Below, piece after piece: positions 9,502 to 18,639 of a stretch of DNA of 64,000 bases. The position numbers were made by a program, and so were the translations under genes. The stretch spans positions 1-64,000 of the forward strand of contig JAOWBW010001818.1 in assembly GCA_026119855.1 (NCBI GenBank), given 5' to 3'. How positions within the stretch are numbered: position 1 is the stretch's first letter; every line of letters starts with the position of its first letter. The stretch comes from Campanula takesimana (Eukaryota; Streptophyta; Magnoliopsida; Asterales; Campanulaceae). The notes under the pieces are model-generated. The model was not told where the DNA came from. It did no database searches and saw nothing but the letters and a program-made list of their open reading frames with translations.

Positions 9502-12081
9502 CTAAGTATGCACCTTCCCATCCATGTCAGTCTTCTTCTTGAAGACCCATTTGCATCCTATGGTTTTTACACCTTCGGGCGCATCAATCAAATTCCAAAC
9601 TTGATTGTCTTGCATGGATTGCAATTCGGATTCTATGGCTCCAAGCCACTTGTCTGAATCAGGAGAGGACATCGCCTCTTGGTAGGTTGACGGTTCATCA
9701 TTCTTAATGATTTCTACCTCATTACTATCCGTTACGAGAAATCCATATCTCTCGGGCTCGGATCGTAACCTACTAGATCTGCGAGTCGCTTGTGTATTCT
9801 GAACAGTTTCCACAACTCCTTGTGGTTCTTGTTCTTGTTCCACTATTGGTTCAATGTTATTTTCTGGGTCTCGAATTTCTTCAAGATTTATTTTACTCCC
9901 ACTGATTTCTTTGGAGAGAAACTCTTTCTCTAGAAAGATACCAGTTCGGGCAACAAACACTTTGTTGTCCTCACGGTTGTAAAAGTAATATCCTTTAGTT
10001 TCTTTAGGATATCCCACGAAAATACATTTATCGGATTTGTGTGCTAGTTTGTCAGAGATAAGTCTCTTGACATAAACTTCACAACCCCAAATCCCCATGA
10101 AAGATAAACTAGGTTTCTTTCCACTCCACATCTCATATGGAGTCTTTGGAACCGATTTAGTTGGAACTTGATTTAGTGTGAAAGCAGCGGTTTCTAGGGC
10201 GTAACCCCAAAAGCATATTGGAAGATCAACTTGACTCATCATTGATCGAACCATGTCTAACAAAGTTCGATTTCTCCTCTCAGACACACCATTCCATTGT
10301 GGTGTTCCGGGCGGAGTCAATTGTGAAACTATTCCACAATTCTTTAGATGATCATCAAATTCTTGGCTCAAGTATTCACCACCTCGATCTGATCGAAGTG
10401 CCTTTATACTTTTGCCAAGTTGTTTTTCTACTTCATTTTGAAATATTCTAAATATCTCAAATGCTTCACTATTATGTTTCATTAGGTAAACATACCCAAA
10501 TCTACTATAATCATCAGTGAAGGTTATGAAGTATTGAAATCCTCCCCTAGCATTGCTACTTAATGGTCCGCATACATCGGAATGTATCAACCCCAATAAG
10601 TCGCTTGCCCTTTCACCCAGCTTGGTAAAAGGTGTCTTAGTCATTTTTCCAAGAAGACACGACTCACAAGTATCATATGACTCGAGGTCACATGAACCTA
10701 AAAGTCCGTCCTCATGGAGTTTTGAGATACGCTTCTCATTAATATGACCAAGACGGCAATGCCATAAATAGGTATGATTTACATCATTAGGTTTAGATTT
10801 CTTATTTACATGATAGACATTGTCATTATTTTCATTCTTGACATCCAAGATATAAAGGCCATTAAATGAATTAGCAATACCATAAAGCACATCATTTAAA
10901 TAAATAGAAAATTTCTTATTCTCAATAAGAAACTTAAAACCTTCATTTTCCAAACAAAAAATTGAAATAATATTTCTGCTTAAATCCGGAACATAATAAC
11001 AATTGTTCAAAACAAGAATTAATCCGGAAGGTAAAGTGACTTCATAAGTCCCTACGGCTAATGCAGCAACTCTTGCTCCATTCCCCACACGTAGATCTAC
11101 TTCACCTTCTTTAAGCAGTCTCCTATTCTTTAGTCCCTGCACATTTAGACAAATGTGAGAACCACATCCGGTATCCAATACCCAAGAATCAGTGGTAGAA
11201 AGGAGAATATCTATCATATAGATACCTGAAGTCGACGCAGCCTTGCTGCTCTTCTTCTTCTTTTGCTCTTCCAAGAAAGCTTTGCAATTACGTTTCCAAT
11301 GACCAATTTCTTGACAATGGAAACATATTGCATCCTTTTGTGAATCAGGTTTTGCCTCAGAAGCCTTGGCAACCTTTGCCTTGCTTATTTTGGGTTTGAA
11401 AACTTTCTTACCCTTTCCTTTGGCATTAGCCTTCTTCCCATCATGAACCAAGAGCACAGGAGAACCTTTCTCCACAATTTTCATCTCTGCAGTTTTGAGC
11501 ATCCCATGCAACTCAGAGAGATTCTTATCCATTCCATGCATGTTATAATTCATCACAAACTGATTATAACTTTTAGGCAATGAATTAAGAATGAGATCCG
11601 TGGCTAGCTCCAATGGGATTGGATAGCCAAGTTTCTCAAGGTGCTCTACATAACCTTTCATTTTAAGAAAGTGAGGACTCACTTGTTGCCCTTCATTCAT
11701 TTTACAAGTAGTGAATGGAACAATGGTCTTGTACCTCTCTTGCCTAGCTTGCTCTTGAAACATGGTTCTCAACTCCACGCCTATCTCATAGGCTTCCAAA
11801 TGTTCCAAGCTTTGTTGGAGTTTTGAACACATAGCAGCAAGCATGAGACAACTTACATCTCTAGAATCATTGCGATGTTTCTTGTAATTGTCTCTTTCTA
11901 CCCTAGGGGCAGTAGGCGGTGGTTCAGCAGGGAGTGGCCCATCGAGAATGTACAACTTATCTTCTTGCCTAAGAACGATTCTTATGCTACGGATCCAATC
12001 CATAAAGTTAGTACCATTCTCTTCGAGCTTATCCTTCTCAAGGATCCATCGCAACGACATTGATTGAGTGTTATTAGTCAT
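9502..12081 (-). CDS. Copia gag-protease-integrase polyprotein, open up to the RT start
   Basis: This 859-codon frame starts at ATG 12081. Residues about 1-240 are a UBN2-like copia Gag. A CCHC zinc knuckle CFHCQEIGHWKRNC lies near residue 255, and the protease site WVLDTGCGSHIC near 305 uses DTG. Integrase has an H-H-C-C region (HCRLGHIN... CESCLLGK, about 445-490), a catalytic core with HSDVCGPL, FTDDYSR and LRSDRGGEYLS, and the glutamate in NGVSERRNRTLLD. The frame ends at a TAG at 9502-9504, at the start of RT, where a sense codon is expected. Everything before this stop appears undamaged, so Gag, protease and integrase could still be produced. Confidence 0.92.
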   Translation of the reverse strand: MTNNTQSMSLRWILEKDKLEENGTNFMDWIRSIRIVLRQEDKLYILDGPLPAEPPPTAPRVERDNYKKHRNDSRDVSCLMLAAMCSKLQQSLEHLEAYEIGVELRTMFQEQARQERYKTIVPFTTCKMNEGQQVSPHFLKMKGYVEHLEKLGYPIPLELATDLILNSLPKSYNQFVMNYNMHGMDKNLSELHGMLKTAEMKIVEKGSPVLLVHDGKKANAKGKGKKVFKPKISKAKVAKASEAKPDSQKDAICFHCQEIGHWKRNCKAFLEEQKKKKSSKAASTSGIYMIDILLSTTDSWVLDTGCGSHICLNVQGLKNRRLLKEGEVDLRVGNGARVAALAVGTYEVTLPSGLILVLNNCYYVPDLSRNIISIFCLENEGFKFLIENKKFSIYLNDVLYGIANSFNGLYILDVKNENNDNVYHVNKKSKPNDVNHTYLWHCRLGHINEKRISKLHEDGLLGSCDLESYDTCESCLLGKMTKTPFTKLGERASDLLGLIHSDVCGPLSSNARGGFQYFITFTDDYSRFGYVYLMKHNSEAFEIFRIFQNEVEKQLGKSIKALRSDRGGEYLSQEFDDHLKNCGIVSQLTPPGTPQWNGVSERRNRTLLDMVRSMMSQVDLPICFWGYALETAAFTLNQVPTKSVPKTPYEMWSGKKPSLSFMGIWGCEVYVKRLISDKLAHKSDKCIFVGYPKETKGYYFYNREDNKVFVARTGIFLEKEFLSKEISGSKINLEEIRDPENNIEPIVEQEQEPQGVVETVQNTQATRRSSRLRSEPERYGFLVTDSNEVEIIKNDEPSTYQEAMSSPDSDKWLGAIESELQSMQDNQVWNLIDAPEGVKTIGCKWVFKKKTDMDGKVHT

Positions 12082-13635
12082 TATCTACAAATATGCAAAA
12101 TTTCCAAAATTTAATAAGTACCGTTTTTTCATTAAAGAGATAAATAATGTATTTTTCAAACAAAATACTCCCACTAAATTATATAACCTTCATATGCATC
12201 CAATGTATAATATAATTTAATTGGGCCAAGATCCATCTTTAATTTAATTTCAAGTCCGCTAAGGCGGATTACACAAAATCAAATTAATTAGGTAGACAAC
12301 TCTTGTCAATCATATCTCATATGACTCTTAGTTCCTTTTATGAGATTCTTTAAGAAATCCAATTTCAAAAAGTATGTTAAACCTCATCTTTGCCTAGGCC
12401 CAAAACTGTTTTGACGCCCAATTAAGTCTAACCATTTTAAACGCATAGTTAATGTGTCCCGCTAGGGCGTGCCCACATTATCTATCTTGCTCATACATAA
12501 ATAAATTTAATGCATCTCGCTAGGGCGAATCTACATTAGAGTCACTTATGTACTAACAAGTGTTTTAATCATGGCATGGCAATAAAAGACTTAAAATTTT
12601 CTTTGAAGGTTCATCACATGTAGCATATAACACATTTATGAGCACATAATATAAACATGTTACACATCAAGTTTAGCCACTAAATTAATCTCCATTAATT
12701 TAAGCATGGTATTTATGTGTCATTAGTTTCTCTATAATTATGAGGATGAGACTATTTCAACTTTGGTCATTATCTCCAAATCAAGACAACAAGAAGTGCG
12801 GTCGAACTAAGCCATTAGGCAACCACAATCCCGCACTAATTCAAGAGACCAAGAAAGTAGTCCATATGGCCGAAACTAAGCAATAGATGGTCTCGATGAA
12901 CGTAGGCCAATTTCATTCACAATTCCACATGGATCTCCAATCATCGAATCAAGAACTTTGTTTCTCAATTTTAGCAATTATGAACTCTTCATAATTCTAC
13001 CTTCGTTTTATCTTTGAAACTTTGATTGCGATCAATTTTGGGAAACACAATCTCGATGAACGCAGATTAGCCATCCAAAACTTGAACCAATCTAGGACTC
13101 ACAAGACTAAAACAAATAGGAAAATCAAACCCCAAAATCCATACACAAACCAACTACCCAAAACCCATTCCAGATTAGCAAGTCTGGACTGGTTCTGTTA
13201 CTGGTTCTGTTGAATCTTTCGAAAAATTCCAGATTCTGGTTTTCAACCAAAATCAGACCTTCTGATCACCTTGTGCGGCCACCCAAAAACCCTTGTGCGG
13301 TCGCCCAAAACTGTGCGGCCGCCCAAGGAGTTTTGTGCGGTCGCCCAGTGCCATCAGAATGTGCAGAATTTTCAAGTTCGAAAATTTTGTCTCAAAATTG
13401 TTTTTCCCCGATTATTAAAACTTTGATCCAATCAAAAATTAATAATCAACAATTCTGAATCCATCATAATTTATTTATTGCGATTGAATCGTGCGATTAA
13501 AGTTGCAAAACAATAAACAACATAAAATCACATAACACATAAACATCACATATTCCAATATTCATATCATGCAAGGCACATAAACAATTTATATACACAT
13601 AACATGATCTAGGTATTGATATAATCAACATGAAC
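12082..13635 (-). other. Copia 5' leader, no gene
   Basis: About 1.55 kb between the primer-binding site and the Gag start, AT-rich, with no convincing ORF. Four GC boxes (GTGCGGCC / GTGCGGTC cores) lie at about 13272-13345, that is about 290-380 nt downstream of the primer-binding site in the sense direction. The same box type occurs inside the LTR. Short GCTAGGGCG-like repeats occur near 12465 and 12515. Confidence 0.6.
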
Positions 13636-13650
13636 GGGGCTCTGATACCA
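13636..13650 (-). other. Copia primer-binding site (initiator tRNA-Met)
   Basis: On the minus strand TGGTATCAGAGCCCC follows the 5' LTR after one base. The first 12 bases are the usual complement of the initiator tRNA-Met 3' end in plant copia elements. Confidence 0.9.
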
Positions 13651-13651
13651 C

Positions 13652-15144
13652 TGTTGGGTTTCGATCAAACATGCGCAGCGGAATTTAGCATTTAAAATTT
13701 TGAAACCCAAAGCCATGGATCCGTTCATATGATTAAATCAAATACGACATAAGAATAAAGGAATAAACTAACCCTTGATGGCTATCAAATTCTCTTGGTC
13801 TTTGGTGGAAGTTTGAAGACTTGATCATGATCACAAAGCTTGAACACGAACTTTGAAGATGATGATTTTCACCCTCTAGCGGTATCCACACTTCGAACGA
13901 ATATCAAAGGAGCTTCTTTGATCTTGGTTGCTAGACCAAATTGTGAAACACTTTTCCACAATCAAAAGAACTATATGGAATTTATTTTGTGTATTATTTT
14001 GTTCTTCAACCAAGAATGTCTTAGAACAAAATAAACCCTCTCTCAAACTCTTTGAGACTCACAAAATCATTAGCTTAGAGTGCTGGCCGAATTTGGTCTT
14101 TTATACACAAGTATGACCTATTCCAAATAGGAAACTTGTGTCAAAATCCATCCAAAATTCGTTTCCTAATCAAATTAGGAATCTGCCACCCGACAGTACT
14201 GTGCGGCCGCCCAGAATGCACTGTGCGGTCGCACAACTATCTGAAACAAAACTGGTAAAAAAATGGACTAAGTGTGCGGACGCCCAGTCCATACTGTGCG
14301 GTCGCCCACTTTCCCATAATGTCCAGAATTTCCAAAATTCCAATGTAGTCCTTTTAAAGATTCGTTCTATTGTGTGTGACCCTCTAGGATTATACTAAGT
14401 TGGCAATGGGTTCAAACATGAAACCATAAGATATGATTAGGTTCTAGCAAACCGTCATACCTACCCAAATAGTATAACTAGATACAAGTTCGCATTCCTC
14501 TTAGAATATGTCATAATCCTTTTGTCCACGATATCATTGAACACAAGTCATGGTCAAAGAGTCAACTTGTTTTGTTCAATACTTTCTCGATTCCGAATAT
14601 GTTGATAATCCAAATGCTATTGATCCAATCAATCCATTTGAGTCCGGCCGAACATTTCATCAACATCATTCCTTCGAGGGGCCCAAGCTTGACATCTCTC
14701 CGTGGAGGGACAAATCCATTTAGCTTATTATTCTTAACTACGTGAATCTAATTATGCCAATCATACCCTTTATAACTACTCGGTTAAAAGTAGCGTTTGA
14801 ATATGTCAAACATAATGTTCATCAAGTGGAAGACTATAATAACTTCATGTCTAAGGATTCAAATGACATAACTAATATGAGATATATGTATGACATAGAC
14901 CATGACATAAATCTCATAGAGCGGGTCATGTCCAGTACTTTGTTCCAAACAAGTACCCATAAATCTAACATGATCATCCCATGATCAATTAGCCTTTATA
15001 CTAGTGCTTAACAAGTACTAGGGACGGAGATTATTATAAGTAAACATGAACAACAATAATAATCAAAACATCTCTTTATTGATATGAAATAAATGATAAC
15101 AATTACAACGTTTATTAAACGTGCCTAGGGCACCACTACCAACA
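13652..15144 (-). repeat. Copia 5' LTR (right end)
   Basis: Direct copy of 6615-8106. Observed differences include a 1-bp indel near 13953, changes in the third GC box (14277-14284) and a few substitutions near 14735-14750. It contains the element promoter in the minus direction, and GC boxes at about 14200-14306. Confidence 0.95.
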
Positions 15145-15149
15145 TCAAT
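15145..15149. repeat. Target-site duplication TCAAT (right)
   Basis: Matches 6610-6614 on the other side of the copia element. Confidence 0.9.
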
Positions 15150-15261
15150 CTCAACATTTCATCCCCCAGCAGGAACATTTTTTCTGGTCGCGGTCAACTG
15201 TGCCCGCACCCCACAATTCAAAAAGTCAAGTGGGACTCCAAGTGGCACGAGACTTCAAAGC

Positions 15262-16013
15262 AATATTTCATCAAACGGATTCACTAACGGATTCGTCAAC
15301 AAGAGTTCACCAACGGACTCCCCCAAGGGATTCACTAACGGATTCATCAAACGGATTCACTAACGGATTCGTCAACAAGGGTTCACCAACGGACTCATCC
15401 AAGGGATTCACTAACGGATTCATCAAGCGGATTCACTAACGGATTCGTCAACAAGGGTTCACCAACGGACTCATCCAAGGGATTCACTAACGGATTCATC
15501 AAACGGATTCACTAACGGATTCGTCAACAAGGGTTCACCAACGGACTCACCCAAGGGATTCACTAACGGATTCATCAAACGGATTCACTAACGGAATCGT
15601 CAACAAGGGTTCACCAACGGACTCATCAAAGGGATTTACTAACGGATTCATCAAACGGATTCACTAACGGATTCGTCAACAAGGGTTCACCAACGGACTC
15701 ACCCAAGGGATTCACTAACAGATTCATCAAACGGATTCACTAACGGATTCGTCAACAAAGGTTCACCAACGGACTCATCCAAGGGATTCACTAACGGATT
15801 CATCAAACGGATTCACTAACGGATTCCTCAACAAGGGTTCACCAACGGGCTCATCCAAAGGATTCACTAACGGATTCATCAAGCGGATTCACTAACGGAT
15901 TCGTCGACAAGGGTTCACCAACGGACTCATTCAAGGGATTCACTAACGGATTCATCAAAAGGTTCACTAACGGCCTCATTCAAAACATTCAGCCGGCAGG
16001 TTCGCCTAACGGA
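15262..16013 (+). repeat. 76-bp higher-order tandem array of element 1
   Basis: The marker ATTCGTCAAC recurs at 15291, 15367, 15443, 15519, 15595, 15671, 15747, 15823 and 15899, exactly 76 bp each time (a few one-base variants). Each unit contains six 11-15-bp subunits built on CGGATTCACTAA / CGGATTCATCAA. Because 76 is not a multiple of 3 the frames rotate, and the ORFs seen here are not genes. The array lies between the antisense DUF7745 ORF and the polypurine tract. Elements C and D carry different arrays (19-20 and 29 bp) in the same place, with the shared core CAAACGG. Confidence 0.9.
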
Positions 16014-16189
16014 TCAGGCCACCCTCTCTATCAACAAAAGCCGCTCGCACAGGGAGCGCACCACTATCTCTCGCAATTTCAAATTCCTGCTTTCATCGAG
16101 TCTTTGCCTTTTCTTGGTGATGTCCTCGGTGGGTGTTTTTAACTTTCGTCGACGCGTTTTGCTTTGCAATCCACGTCGCCGAGGGGCTC
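16014..16189 (+). other. Conserved segment after the array, ending in the polypurine tract
   Basis: AAGCCGCTCGCACAGGGAG and the following about 120 bp recur at 33015-33171 and, inverted, at 37373-37560. It ends with CGAGGGGCTC directly before TGTAGACACC. This purine-rich tract is the likely plus-strand primer. Confidence 0.7.
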
Positions 16190-17175
16190 TGTAGACACCC
16201 CTCCTTGGACCGCTCACCCTGATTGCACATTTGATCTTGTGTTTCTCCCTATTTTAAGTGTTTCTCGTTAGTTTCTGTCACTTCCGTTAAGTTCCTGACT
16301 GACTTCGTTAAGTCTAGGGACTAAACTGAACGACAGGGCTGACTTTCTAGTCCATTCTGTCAAAATTGCCTTCTCTGAGTCGCGCGCCTCCGACAGGAGG
16401 AGCCAGGCGCGCGCGCCTCCCGCCCCCAAATCAGGAAGCGCGCGCCTCTGGGCGTCAGTTACAGATTTTTGGCCAGGATTCTCTCCCTTGCTCAATTTAC
16501 AGGATTTTGCCCGGGAAGGATTTCTTGGTGACTGAGTTTTGGCACCAAAAGCACCCCTCTTTCACCTATAAAAACCTCTCTTTACCTCCATTTTCAAGGA
16601 TCGGAAAACTTAGACCAAAGATTGAACTTACAAAAACTATACAAAGAATCACTTTCTAAAGGTTCTCCAAGGATCTCATCAAGCAACATTTGAAGTTATT
16701 CAAATTGTAGGTAAAAGTCCATCTTTTCCTTTCTTTTCTACTTCATCTCCTCTCTCTTTTACTTTAATCAAATGTGCAATCACCCAAATCATTTTGGGAC
16801 ATGACTCTAATGATCACCTCATCTCATTGAGGTTGGTTAAGGGGTTATCTCCTACATTCCAAATCATATTTTAAACCCCCCTTTTTATGACTTAAAGAAG
16901 AAGAAGAAGAACATTTTCATTCATGTAGATTTTGATCAAGCAAGACCAACTTAAGTTGGGCGAGATGGGTGTTTCGGTACTTCCCATCTCGTAATCTAAC
17001 CCCCGAACCTCAAAACAAAGAATCTTTGTTTTCGTAATCAAACTTAGGCTATAATCAATAGGTTTTTCTTATGTTCCTCAAAACATAGGTGGCGACTCTA
17101 AAACAAGTTAGACATCCTAGGGTAACATCACGCGCTCGAGCCTAAAGCCGTGGTTCTCCCCCCGGGGTATCTACA
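16190..17175 (+). repeat. Tat/Ogre LTR (3' LTR of element 1), 986 bp
   Basis: Begins TGTAGACACCCC and ends CCGGGGTATCTACA; the ends are inverted copies of each other over 11 of 12 bases. It has a TATA-like TATAAAAA at 16567-16574 and GC boxes at about 16378-16450. Closely similar to 45916-46888. It is preceded by a polypurine tract and also followed directly by a primer-binding site, so it is shared between two internal regions or is the product of recombination. Confidence 0.88.
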
Positions 17176-17176
17176 G

Positions 17177-17194
17177 TGGCGACTCCGCTGGGGA
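17177..17194 (+). other. Primer-binding site of Tat/Ogre type
   Basis: TGGCGACTCCGCTGGGGA one base after the LTR end; also at 18622-18639 and 46890-46907. From memory of the Ogre family this type of site is attributed to tRNA-Arg; I cannot verify the tRNA here. Confidence 0.7.
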
Positions 17195-17735
17195 CTTTTG
17201 AGGGTTAAACTTGCATTCTGATCGAAATCTACATCTTTTCTGGGCATTCTGATTCCTGATGGGGGAGGCACGCGCGTCTGGCCTTTTAAGCCTAAGGCGC
17301 GCGCATCCCGCATCAAGAACCAGAATCGCCCACTTCTTCATGTTCTTCATCTTCTTCTTCTGCTATTCTGCACTAATCACTTCTGCAGGGGTTACAATAT
17401 GAACATAGGACCAGGGAAATCCCCTGAGTCCAAAGTCTGACATTCTGACAGGTGTGACCAGAAGCGCGCGCCTCCCATAAGCATTTCGTAATGCGCGCGC
17501 GTCCCACATCAACATTCAGAGGCGCACGCTTCTGGGTTGGTTTCCAAAACAGAAACAGGTTTCAGTGACTGAGCAGAACAGTGGGGTGTGGGCACAGTTG
17601 CCTGCATCAGAACAGAATTGAACCCTCGGACTGTTTTAATTTTGTGCTCTATTTACCGGTCACACGGGTGATTCGGGAGTTGTAATTTATGTGCTTATGT
17701 GTTTGTTTTCTTTCTTTTCAAAAAAAAAAAAAAAA
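17195..17735 (+). other. Tat/Ogre 5' leader fragment with long inverted repeat
   Basis: Leader sequence matching 46908-47440. CCAGAAGCGCGCGCCTC (17458-17474) and GAGGCGCACGCTTCTGG (17519-17535) are inverted copies over 16 of 17 bases, with a 44-nt loop containing GCGCGCGC at 17493-17500. Another pair of boxes lies at about 17270-17305. The leader stops in a poly-A run at 17720-17735, where the mosaic begins. Confidence 0.65.
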
Positions 17736-18255
17736 GGATTAGGATTCGCGCGCTCGAGCCTAAAGCCGTGGTTCTCCCCCCGGGGTATCTACAGATATTT
17801 ATCATTGTTTATTGCTTATTGCATTATAGCATGTCATGTAGTTGCATTAGTAACTTACTGAGATTTTATCTCACCCCGTTTATTTCCATCTTTGTTTTTC
17901 CTTAAACCCCCCCCAGGAGGAAAAGGATTAGGATTCGCGGATCGAGGAGGACGTCGAGAGGATTGAGATTTTGGGGCAGGTTGTTATGGATCGGTTTACA
18001 TTATTTAAATGTATAACCTTTTGGGGATAGTTTTACCATTATTGACGTCATTAAGGATTGTATATTTTATTCTTTTGGGTATAAGCTGTGGAGCTTATGT
18101 TAGATGTACTTTGTTGATTTAAACTTGGATTTTTAAAACCTTGTGTTATCATCTTTTGGTTCAAAATGGAAATTTTAACTTCTATATTTTAGAGTTTTGG
18201 TTTTAAGTCGACGTCCAGCTCGCGAGTTCCCGGCCCGAGGGGTCGGGTCGCGACA
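17736..18255 (+). other. Mosaic junction of three LTR pieces
   Basis: After the poly-A run, about 15 bp of element-B-type LTR (GGATTAGGATTCGCG) joins the last about 45 bp of a Tat/Ogre LTR (CGCTCGAGCC to ATCTACA, 17749-17793). Then comes the last about 460 bp of a B-type LTR (17794-18255, ending GGGTCGCGACA), then a C-type LTR. Overlaps at the joins are only a few bases (CGCG). This could be template switching during reverse transcription, ectopic recombination or misassembly. Confidence 0.6.
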
Positions 18256-18620
18256 GTTAAGGTTATCTCCCTACATCCCAACTCTACTTTAAATTACCAT
18301 TATTTTCTTAATGTAATTATTAGCATGAATTAATACAATTATTCTTTTAATGTAATCTTTAGCATAAATTAATAAATAAGACAATTCTCTTTTATTTTCC
18401 CCTTTCTTCCCATTGTAATTATTCGTTTAAGTACTTCCCACTCCGTCACCTAACCCCCGAACCCTTCTCTCCTCGAATCTCTGGTCTTCGTACATAAAAT
18501 TGGCTTTTCTTAGGTTTTCTCGCGTTCCTCTAAAACGTGGGTGGCGACTCTTAAAATCAAGTAGACATCCTAGGTAATTCACGCGCTCTAGCCAAGTCGC
18601 GGTTCCCCGGGGTATCTACA
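18256..18620 (+). repeat. Element C 5' LTR, 3' part only
   Basis: Starts at GTTAAGGTTATCTCC, equivalent to 34045 of the 3' LTR, and ends GGGGTATCTACA. The first about 870 bp of the LTR are missing, replaced by the mosaic at 17736-18255. Confidence 0.8.
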
Positions 18621-18621
18621 G

Positions 18622-18639
18622 TGGCGACTCCGCTGGGGA
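18622..18639 (+). other. Element C primer-binding site
   Basis: Identical to the site at 17177-17194, again one base after the LTR end. Confidence 0.7.

Larger units (their letters stand above)
6615..15144 (-). mobile_element. Complete Ty1/copia LTR retrotransposon, minus strand, nested in element 1
   Basis: The element is bounded by two LTRs of 1492 and 1493 bp (TGTTGG...CCAACA) and by the 5-bp duplication TCAAT at 6610-6614 and 15145-15149. The primer-binding site matches the 3' end of initiator tRNA-Met. Domain order gag, protease, integrase, RT, RNase H is that of Ty1/copia. By eye the LTRs differ at about 15 positions, roughly 1 percent, so insertion is recent. The pol frame nevertheless carries two TAG stops and a frameshift, so this copy cannot make a full polyprotein. 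Lineage within copia not assigned. Confidence 0.95.
1..17175 (+). mobile_element. Element 1: 3' half of a Tat/Ogre-like Ty3/gypsy retrotransposon, split by a copia insertion
   Basis: The left edge cuts the element inside the protease-RT linker. In order it holds a frameshifted RT, RNase H, second RNase H and integrase (to 4342), two hairpins, an antisense DUF7745 ORF (4784-6154), a nested copia element (6615-15144), a 76-bp tandem array, a polypurine tract and a 3' LTR ending at 17175. The pol part is nearly colinear with 50441-54770 (element F). Joining the two sides of the copia insertion across its TCAAT duplication gives a continuous 3' region matching elements C and D. Assignment to Tat/Ogre rests on the second RNase H (known of that lineage) and on the primer-binding site found next to related LTRs. 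Confidence 0.85.

Noticed and set aside
9238..11826. Several plus-strand open frames of 60-80 codons across the copia element
   Set aside because: They are antisense shadows of the copia polyprotein with no domain of their own.
13636..13650. A tRNA-like match at the primer-binding sites
   Set aside because: Only the 3'-end complement is present, with no cloverleaf; these are primer-binding sites, not tRNA genes.
15262..16013. Regular repeats resembling a CRISPR array
   Set aside because: Units are contiguous with no unique spacers, subunits are similar to one another, and the setting is a plant retrotransposon. It is a minisatellite.
17128..17316. Minus-strand frames over Tat/Ogre LTR ends and leaders (also near 46829-47029)
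   Set aside because: They arise from GC-box-rich non-coding sequence and recur only because the LTR and leader recur.
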